20,940 nucleotides of DNA from DYCT01 sp051875715 (GTDB taxonomy: Bacteria; Bacteroidota; Bacteroidia; Bacteroidales; Bacteroidaceae): positions 1-20,940 of the forward strand of contig JBJEHD010000019.1 in assembly GCA_051875715.1 (NCBI GenBank), written 5' to 3'. The position numbers and the translations under genes are program-made. The notes beneath the pieces are model-generated. The model saw nothing but the letters and a program-made list of their open reading frames with translations, had not been told where the DNA came from and searched no databases. This document shows positions 15,257 to 20,940 of this stretch, one piece after another (position 1 is the first letter of the stretch; the number at the start of each line of letters is the position of its first letter).

Positions 15257-16264
15257 ATGAGAAAAGCAATCATGGCCGGATGCCTCGGCCTCTTGGCATG
15301 GCCCTTGGCCGCCCAGCAAGCAATGCTGCAAGGCATATTCGACTTCGGCATTACGCCGAAAGAACTCACCTCCGAAAACAAGCCGGTTTTGTACACCGAA
15401 GATGACAGCCAGGAGGGCACCATCGTTTTCACCCTGTACGACGAGAACTTCATGGTGAGCAAGAAAATACAGTGTTCGCTTCCGAAATGCAGTCGTAGAA
15501 CGTATCGACGCGAAGGAACCATCATCGACCCTCAGAAAGGCTACACGAACGACAACGTCGACTGGAAGCCGGGGGTGTTGGTAGAAGAAGAAAGCGTCAC
15601 CTCCTGGTTTGAATATGCAGATTTCTGGAATTACGATGCGGGGACTGGGTCGGACCTCTCAGTCAAACTGACGCAAACCCTCTTCAACAACGACGACAAA
15701 TGGGAATACGTTGTTCCCGTGTTTGAACCCCAAACAAGCTATGACGAGGGAATGGACATTCTTGGCGAAGAAAACGGCAAAGCGCTCGTGGCCGGATATT
15801 ATTGCGAAAACAACGTGCAGACGGGATGCAAAGTCGTCAGCGAAGACGGCCAAACGTTGTTCACCCTCACCGGAGAACCCGACACCTACCTCATGCTGAA
15901 CGGGAAACGTTGCGTTGTCACATATACCTACTACGACCATGGCTACGACGGGTCGACGACCCTCTACGAAATCAACAGCGATGGCACCGGTCTGACCAAG
16001 GTGGCCGAGCAGCGGGGATCCATGCGCGTGCGTCCGTCGGTCATCGGCCGGAACAGCACGCTGACCATCCAACTGGGCGAAACCGACCGGGACGGCGAAT
16101 TGAGCATCATGAACGCCAACGGCCAATTGGTTCGCCAAACCAAAGTGGAGAAAGGCACGGAGCAAGTAGAACTGAACAGCGGAAACCTGCCGCAAGGCCT
16201 CTATCAGGTGACCCTGCGCCAGCAAGGGCAAACGAAAGGAAGCCACAAGTTCATCGTCAGATAA
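15257..16264 (+). CDS. Secreted protein with a T9SS type A-like C-terminal sorting domain, function unknown
   Basis: The 335-residue protein starts with a classic signal peptide (MRKAIMAGCLGLLAWPLAAQQ, cleavage probably after A19). The middle, about 22-260, is acidic, beta-rich and aromatic, with no family I recognise; segments such as WEYVVPVFEP and LYEINSDGTGLTKV hint at beta-propeller or sandwich repeats. The last 69 residues (267-335) have the type A T9SS tail pattern: LSIMNANGQLVRQ, then LPQGLYQVTL, ending HKFIVR. That predicts export to the periplasm and, if the host has a type IX machine, to the cell surface. Base composition of the first two thirds is nearer half G+C, clearly below the flanking genes. 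The only -7-like sequence before it (TACGTTTA, 15243-15250) is too close to the ATG, so read-through from the tRNA promoter is possible. Confidence 0.8.
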   Translation: MRKAIMAGCLGLLAWPLAAQQAMLQGIFDFGITPKELTSENKPVLYTEDDSQEGTIVFTLYDENFMVSKKIQCSLPKCSRRTYRREGTIIDPQKGYTNDNVDWKPGVLVEEESVTSWFEYADFWNYDAGTGSDLSVKLTQTLFNNDDKWEYVVPVFEPQTSYDEGMDILGEENGKALVAGYYCENNVQTGCKVVSEDGQTLFTLTGEPDTYLMLNGKRCVVTYTYYDHGYDGSTTLYEINSDGTGLTKVAEQRGSMRVRPSVIGRNSTLTIQLGETDRDGELSIMNANGQLVRQTKVEKGTEQVELNSGNLPQGLYQVTLRQQGQTKGSHKFIVR

Positions 16265-16289
16265 CCCTTCAAGGGGGCCACACATTTTC

Positions 16290-16339
16290 GCGAGGCGGCT
16301 TGTCGTATCCCATCCAAGGGGACGGCACGGCCGCCTCGC
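16290..16339. terminator. Possible two-way terminator between convergent genes
   Basis: GCGAGGCGGC (16290-16299) and GCCGCCTCGC (16330-16339) are perfect 10-base inverted repeats with a 30-base loop in the 90-base gap between two convergent stop codons. There is no T-run on either side, so intrinsic termination is uncertain. The position between convergent genes is the main support. Confidence 0.4.
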
Positions 16340-16354
16340 TCCGTCTTCACCGCC

Positions 16355-19204
16355 TCACCGTCCGCAGAAGGTGCGGAAGTCGCAATAGGCGCAAATGTCG
16401 GTGTGCTCCGTCTGCGTGAAGGGGACAGCGGGGTCGAACACCTCGCCCAACAGTGCGTCCAGCCGGCGGCGAAAGTCCGCCTCGTGGCGTGCGAAGTCCT
16501 CTACCGGCTCCTTGTGTCGGGGCTCGCCCATCTCAATCACGGGCGAGTAGGTCTCCGAGGCCGCCCGGTGGATGTAGAGCAGCGCGGGCGCAATTCGTGC
16601 CTGCGGACGCATCCGTTGCACGATGGCCGCATAGAGGAAGGTCTGAAACACATAACCGGGCCGCTTGTCCGAGGGTTCGAACAGCGAGTCCACGTCCACG
16701 CACGCCTTGGGCTGTCCGCCCGTCTTGTAGTCGACGATGCGCAGCGTGGCACCCTTGCCGTCCATGCGGTCGATGATGCCCCCGATGCGCGACCGGACCA
16801 CGCCGTATGGCGTCCGGATGTCGATATCCTCCTCCACCCGCTGTTCCGTCGCCTCCATCGTGAAGGGCACGTAGGCCGCATCGTGGCGCAGCAGCTGTCT
16901 CAGATACGAGGTCACCACCGCCCGGTGGACAAGCTGGATGCCGTTGTACTCCGGCCGCTCGTCGGGGCCTGCCTGAAAAAACAGTTCCCTGAACGAAGCG
17001 TCCACGTAGTCTTGCAGGCGGTGCTCGTCGCGCAGCAGGGCCTCCAGGTCCTCCTTGCGCACCAGCCTCCCGTGAGCCGTCAGGTCCTGATAGACGCGCT
17101 CGGCCGAGCGGTGGAAGATGCGGCCGAACAAGGCCGAATCGATTTCGGGCGACACCTCGTCCAGCGGTTTGAGGCCGGCCACGTATTGGAAGTAGAAGCG
17201 GAGGCGGCAGTCCAGGTAGCGGTTCAGCGCCGAGGGTGAGAAGCAGGCGTGCGGGTTCAGCGCCCGGTCGAAACGGTCGTGCAGGCGGCGCATCACGTCG
17301 GCCGTCTTGTCCACGCGCGTCAGCAGGGGCGTACGGGGTGCCTGTCCCGCCTCCAGGCTCTCGCGCACCACCTCGTGCGGCGACTCCACCAGCAGCTGGA
17401 GCAGGAAACGCGACCACTCGCCCCGGTTCGGTCCGCCGGCCGAGGCGTTGTAGAGCAGCGTCACCTCCTCGGCCCGTTGCAGCAGGCGGTAGAAGTAGTA
17501 GGCGAACACGGCGTTCCGGCGCTCCAGGGTGGTCATGCCAAAGGCCTTGCGCAGGTTGTAGGGGACGAACGAGGCATCAGCACCCGCCTTGGGCAGCTGG
17601 CCCTCGCCCACCGAGAGCAGCACCAAGCGGCGGAAATCGAGGTTGCGCGTCTCAAGCAGACCCATCACCTGCAGGCCCACGGCCGGCTCACCGTGGAAGG
17701 GGACCGACTCGCCCGCCATCACCCGACCGAACAGGCGGCGGAAGGTGCCGACCGACACGTCCAGTTCGCCCTCCTCCACCAGCGAACAGAAGCGGCCCAC
17801 GGCCGTGTAGGCCTTGAACAGCGACTCCCGGTATAGCGGCCCGAAGGCATCGGCGTCGGCATCGTCCACCCGTCCAAAGGCACGTCCGACCCGCTCCAGC
17901 ACTTCCGAAAGCCAGGCGCACACGTCCTTCAGCCCGTGGTGCGGTGCGAAGAGCAGGCACAAGGCCTCGTCGCGCTGCAGTTCGGCGGGGCTGGGATAGA
18001 AACGGTTGTGCAGGCGCAGGTCGCGCTCCACGGCCTCGGCCACCGGTGTCAGCAGGCGCACGTACGGATGGGCCAGCAAGGCCACGGCCGAAGCATAGGC
18101 GAAGCGGCCCGTCGCGTCGTCGTAGCCGGCCTGCACGTCGAGCAGGGCGTTCAGCAGCCCGCACACGGGCGTCTGGGCCAGCGGATAGCCCATCGTGACG
18201 TTGACGTGCCCCACCTCGGGCGGAATCTGGTGGAGGACAGCGGGCAGCAAGGCCTCGTCGCACAACACCACCGCCGTCTCCTGCTCGCGCTCCGTCAGCG
18301 ACCGGCGTATCCAGCCGGGCAGGAAGGACGCCTGCGCGTGCTCGGTCGGTGCGGCCACGATACGCACCCGCTTGGGCCGGGCGAAGGCGTCGAAGCCCTC
18401 GTCGGGCAGCGCGTTCGGAAAGTCCCGCAGGTTTTGGCGGACAAACTCGCCCGCCTCGTGCCCCGGCCGGAGATAGTAGTGGTCGTAGTCCCAGTAGAAT
18501 AAGGCCTTGCCTGCCTTCTGCAGTGACTCGAACAGGCGCGTCTCCACCCGGTTCAGCACATTGAAGCCCACAAAGGCGTACGTGTCGAACGGCAACTCGT
18601 CGGGGCGCAGACGGCCGATGGCGTCGCGGCACAGCATGCCCTCGTAGGCCAGTCCGCGCCGGGCCAGGGCCTCGCGCAGGCGGTGATAGATGGGTCCCAG
18701 ATGCTGCCACAGGGCCGTGAATCGGTCTTTCAGTTCGGTGCGTCGTTCGGGCGCGAAGTGGTGGAAGAATTGCCGGAGGGCCTCCGCCTGCTCCTCGTCC
18801 AGGAAGTCGAAGCCGGCAGACAGGTCCTTCAGGTCCTTCAGGTTGGTGAAGAGGCGGTCTGCGTCCACCAGGTTCTTGTCCACATCATCGAAGTCGGCGA
18901 TGAGCCGTTCGCCCCAGAAGTAGAAGTCGTCCAGAGTCTCCTGGCTGCCCGTTTCGGCCCGGAAGGCCCGGTAGAGTTCGCACACCAGTTGCAGCGGGTC
19001 GGCTTTGTGCAGGGCCGACAGGCTTCCGAAGAGATCGCTGATGCTGAGGTAGGCGGGAGTCCACACGGGCGCGGAAGCCGTCTGGGCCAGCGCCTCACTG
19101 AAGAACAGTCCCGCACGCTTGTTGGGGAACACCAGCGCCGTGCGCGCCGGGTCGGCATGCAGCTCCGTCAGGTGGCGAGCCACACGTTTCAAAAAAGTAT
19201 CCAT
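16355..19204 (-). CDS. addB: PD-(D/E)XK nuclease/inactive helicase-like protein, AddB-like
   Basis: A 949-residue probable second subunit of the AddAB-type recombination complex. The N-terminus (TALVFPNKRAGLFFSEAL) has the AddB-like pseudo-helicase start and no Walker A motif. A central segment matches the AddB pattern (GYPLAQTPV, VGEGQLPKAGADASFVPYNLRKAF). The C-terminal nuclease has FSPSALNRYLDCRLRFYF with Cys666, GIIDRMDG with Asp812, and DYKTGG with Asp825 and Lys827. It ends CAYCDFRTFC (Cys938, Cys941, Cys947), giving the four-cysteine C...CX2CX5C set that binds a 4Fe-4S cluster in AddB. Length is within the AddB range. The start ATG at 19204 gives MDTFLKRVARHL and faces the pepC promoter region. 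It is convergent with the T9SS-tail gene and in opposite orientation to the AddA-like gene. Confidence 0.88.
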   Translation of the reverse strand: MDTFLKRVARHLTELHADPARTALVFPNKRAGLFFSEALAQTASAPVWTPAYLSISDLFGSLSALHKADPLQLVCELYRAFRAETGSQETLDDFYFWGERLIADFDDVDKNLVDADRLFTNLKDLKDLSAGFDFLDEEQAEALRQFFHHFAPERRTELKDRFTALWQHLGPIYHRLREALARRGLAYEGMLCRDAIGRLRPDELPFDTYAFVGFNVLNRVETRLFESLQKAGKALFYWDYDHYYLRPGHEAGEFVRQNLRDFPNALPDEGFDAFARPKRVRIVAAPTEHAQASFLPGWIRRSLTEREQETAVVLCDEALLPAVLHQIPPEVGHVNVTMGYPLAQTPVCGLLNALLDVQAGYDDATGRFAYASAVALLAHPYVRLLTPVAEAVERDLRLHNRFYPSPAELQRDEALCLLFAPHHGLKDVCAWLSEVLERVGRAFGRVDDADADAFGPLYRESLFKAYTAVGRFCSLVEEGELDVSVGTFRRLFGRVMAGESVPFHGEPAVGLQVMGLLETRNLDFRRLVLLSVGEGQLPKAGADASFVPYNLRKAFGMTTLERRNAVFAYYFYRLLQRAEEVTLLYNASAGGPNRGEWSRFLLQLLVESPHEVVRESLEAGQAPRTPLLTRVDKTADVMRRLHDRFDRALNPHACFSPSALNRYLDCRLRFYFQYVAGLKPLDEVSPEIDSALFGRIFHRSAERVYQDLTAHGRLVRKEDLEALLRDEHRLQDYVDASFRELFFQAGPDERPEYNGIQLVHRAVVTSYLRQLLRHDAAYVPFTMEATEQRVEEDIDIRTPYGVVRSRIGGIIDRMDGKGATLRIVDYKTGGQPKACVDVDSLFEPSDKRPGYVFQTFLYAAIVQRMRPQARIAPALLYIHRAASETYSPVIEMGEPRHKEPVEDFARHEADFRRRLDALLGEVFDPAVPFTQTEHTDICAYCDFRTFCGR

Positions 19205-19234
19205 GGCGTATGCGTTTCTTTCCTTTCAGGGGGG

Positions 19235-19242
19235 CGAAGATA
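19235..19242 (-). promoter_or_regulatory. Tentative -7 element for the addB-like gene
   Basis: Minus-strand TATCTTCG differs from TAnnTTTG at one position and lies 31 bases before the ATG at 19204. The nearest TTTG upstream (19270-19267) is 24 bases away, longer than the usual 19-21. Weak support. Confidence 0.3.
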
Positions 19243-19296
19243 GCGCATGCCGGGCGGAAAAGAAAACAAAAGGCCGAGAGATTCCGAAGAAAAGCG

Positions 19297-19304
19297 TATA
19301 TTTG
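19297..19304 (+). promoter_or_regulatory. Putative -7 element for the aminopeptidase C gene
   Basis: TATATTTG is an exact TAnnTTTG match, 42 bases before the ATG at 19347. The leader is A+T-rich (ATAAACTTTATCAAATCC, then an A8 run), typical of Bacteroidales 5' regions. No -33 TTTG is visible at standard spacing. Confidence 0.5.
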
Positions 19305-19346
19305 GGGGCAATAAACTTTATCAAATCCCTAAAAAAAATCTTATCC

Positions 19347-20747
19347 ATGAAACGAAACCTCCTCCCCCTCCTCCTGCTCGCCGCGGCCTGGACGGGCGCC
19401 GATGCCCAACAAGCCCCCGGAGGCATCTCGGACGAGATGATGCAGCAGATACGCCGATCGTACGCCAACACCCCCCAGGACAAGGCCATCCGCAACGCCC
19501 TGGGCGGCACGAGCATCAACGTGCTGGCGCTCAACCAGGAGAACCTGTCGGAGTTCGACACCCACTTCTCCCACAAAGTGCCCTCGAAAGGCATCACCGA
19601 CCAGCATAGTTCGGGACGGTGTTGGCTCTTCACGGGGCTGAACGTGATGCGGGCCCAGCTGATGCAGCGCTTCGGCACGCCCGAGTTCACCTTTTCGGCC
19701 AATTTCTGCTTCTTCTACGATCAGTTGGAGAAGGCCAACCTCTTCCTGCAAGGCGTCATCGACACGAGCGACCGCCCGCTGGACGACCGTCTGGTGGAAT
19801 GGCTGTTCAAGCATCCGCTAAGCGACGGCGGACAGTTCACCGGCATCATCGACATCGTGGGGAAATACGGTGTCGTACCTCAAAGCGTCATGCCCGAGAC
19901 CTACAGCAGCAACAACACCGCCCAGATGTCCTCCCTGCTCAAACTGAAGCTGCGCGAATACGGCCTCGCCCTGCGCGAACAGGCCTCGCAAGGCGCAAAG
20001 GCCGCCTCGCTGAACCAGCGCAAAACCGAGATGCTGGGCGTCGTCTACCGCATCCTGGCACTCAACCTGGGCGAACCGCCCACGCGCTTCACGTGGACGC
20101 GCACCGACAAGCGAGGCCAGCCAGTGTCGACGCAGGAATATACGCCCCTCTCGTTCTATCAGACCTACGTGGGGGCCGACCTGGCAGGCAACTACGTGAT
20201 GCTGATGAACGACCCCTCGCGCGAGTTCTACCGCTGCTACGAGATTGACTTCGACCGCCACCGCTACGACGGACGAAACTGGACGTACGTCAACCTCCCC
20301 ATCGACGAAATCAAGCAGATGGCCATCGCCTCCATCCAGGACAGCACGATGATGTACTTCTCGTGCGACGTAGGCAAGTTCCTCGACAAGAAGCGCGGCG
20401 TGCTCGACCTGCGCAACTACGACTACGCCTCCCTCTTCGGCACCACCTTCCCGATGGACAAGAAGCAACGGGTGCAAACGTTCGCCAGCGGCTCGTCGCA
20501 CGCCATGACGTTGATGGCCGTGGACCTCGACCCCGAAGGGAAGCCCAAGAAATGGATGGTGGAAAACAGTTGGGGCGAGAACAACGGCTACAAGGGTCAC
20601 CTCATCATGACCGACGAGTGGTTCGACGAGTACATGTTCCGCCTTGTGGTGGACAAGCAATATGTGCCCGCCCGCGTGCTCGATGTGCTGAAGCAGAAGC
20701 CTGTCCGCCTGCCGGCTTGGGACCCGATGTTCGCCGAAGAGGAGTAA
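19347..20747 (+). CDS. pepC: Secreted aminopeptidase C (C1B/bleomycin hydrolase-family cysteine peptidase)
   Basis: A papain-fold aminopeptidase of 466 residues including a signal peptide (MKRNLLPLLLLAAAWTGADA, then QQ). The catalytic residues are all visible: Gln86 in TDQHSSG as the likely oxyanion residue, Cys92 in GRCWLFTGLN, His385 in SGSSHAMTLM, and Asn407 in VENSWGENNGY. Classical PepC and bleomycin hydrolase are cytosolic hexamers of similar length; the Bacteroidetes version here is predicted to be exported to the periplasm, where it would trim peptides. The ATG at 19347 was chosen because it starts the signal peptide. The frame runs further upstream through the promoter into the addB-like gene, but that is not coding. 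It has its own -7 element and ends at a strong hairpin, so it appears monocistronic. Confidence 0.95.
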   Translation: MKRNLLPLLLLAAAWTGADAQQAPGGISDEMMQQIRRSYANTPQDKAIRNALGGTSINVLALNQENLSEFDTHFSHKVPSKGITDQHSSGRCWLFTGLNVMRAQLMQRFGTPEFTFSANFCFFYDQLEKANLFLQGVIDTSDRPLDDRLVEWLFKHPLSDGGQFTGIIDIVGKYGVVPQSVMPETYSSNNTAQMSSLLKLKLREYGLALREQASQGAKAASLNQRKTEMLGVVYRILALNLGEPPTRFTWTRTDKRGQPVSTQEYTPLSFYQTYVGADLAGNYVMLMNDPSREFYRCYEIDFDRHRYDGRNWTYVNLPIDEIKQMAIASIQDSTMMYFSCDVGKFLDKKRGVLDLRNYDYASLFGTTFPMDKKQRVQTFASGSSHAMTLMAVDLDPEGKPKKWMVENSWGENNGYKGHLIMTDEWFDEYMFRLVVDKQYVPARVLDVLKQKPVRLPAWDPMFAEEE

Positions 20748-20766
20748 AACTCGGCTCAAAAAAAAA

Positions 20767-20822
20767 GCGGGAGAGACTGCGCCGTACACCTAAGGTGTCG
20801 ACGCAGCCTCTCCCGCTTTTTT
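20767..20822 (+). terminator. Strong intrinsic terminator after pepC
   Basis: An extended stem: GCGGGAGAG (20767-20775) with CTCTCCCGC (20808-20816), CTGCG (20777-20781) with CGCAG (20802-20806), and a tip ACACC-TAA-GGTGT (20786-20798). It is preceded by A9 and followed by T6, so it should work on both strands. It begins 20 bases after the pepC stop. Confidence 0.92.
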
Positions 20823-20927
20823 CAATCAAGTAATTTTATCCCCACTGATTTTTCTACTGACCCACGAGAGGCCATGCGCCTATGCTCGGCACAGTAGCAA
20901 AAAGGTGTGGGTATAAATAAAAAATGT

Positions 20928-20935
20928 TACCTTTG
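20928..20935 (+). promoter_or_regulatory. -7 element of a gene beyond the right edge
   Basis: TACCTTTG followed by CAGTT is a perfect -7 element in an A+T-rich setting (GGGTATAAATAAAAAATGT), just before the window ends. It comes after the pepC terminator and so should drive the next, unseen gene or RNA. No TTG is present at the usual -33 distance. Confidence 0.55.
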
Positions 20936-20940
20936 CAGTT

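Overview
The window looks like a chromosomal segment of a Bacteroidales bacterium with an unusually G+C-rich genome (Bacteroidaceae/Prevotellaceae-like; genus not resolved). The clues are several TAnnTTTG-type -7 elements, one with a -33 TTTG and one with a TTG at the expected spacing; A-rich leaders without Shine-Dalgarno sequences; a protein with a type IX secretion (T9SS) tail; a secreted aminopeptidase C; and a UROC1-like long urocanate hydratase inside a hut operon with a split formiminotransferase/cyclodeaminase pair.

Layout. Bases 1-820 hold decayed or frameshifted minus-strand coding sequence: an A+T-richer remnant at the left edge and a small helical ORF. Bases 827-7232 are a five-gene histidine-utilisation operon, hutU-ftcD-hutI-fchA-hutH. 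It contains every step from histidine to glutamate plus 5,10-methenyl-tetrahydrofolate. No regulator or transporter gene is attached to it in this window. A compact palindromic repeat with a MITE-like structure (7253-7391) and a strong hairpin (7388-7424) separate it from the next genes.

Bases 7456-14390 hold two same-strand pairs: a Nudix hydrolase overlapping a CPA1-type cation/proton antiporter, then a long-chain acyl-CoA synthetase next to an AddA-like helicase-nuclease. A convergent gene for a short LuxR/GerE-type regulator follows (14400-14810, minus). Its 5' region carries a good Bacteroidales promoter, and just upstream of that lie four 22-bp tandem repeats, a possible operator array. 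The gene-free stretch 14811-15136 otherwise shows only a plus-strand promoter for tRNA-Asp(GTC). The tRNA is followed by a secreted protein of lower G+C with a T9SS-like C-terminal domain. An AddB-like PD-(D/E)XK nuclease with an Fe-S cysteine set lies on the minus strand (16355-19204), divergent from a secreted aminopeptidase C (19347-20747). That gene ends in a strong two-way terminator, and a further promoter at the right edge points out of the window.

How the genes work together. The hut genes form one catabolic unit feeding glutamate and one-carbon folate. The AddA-like and AddB-like proteins probably form one double-strand-break repair complex, although their genes are split by about 2 kb of regulator, tRNA and secreted-protein DNA and are convergent. 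The rest is housekeeping. I did not find a convincing new multi-gene system. The least explained structures are the 22-bp repeat array at the LuxR-type gene, the MITE-like element after hutH, and the remnant coding DNA at the left edge.
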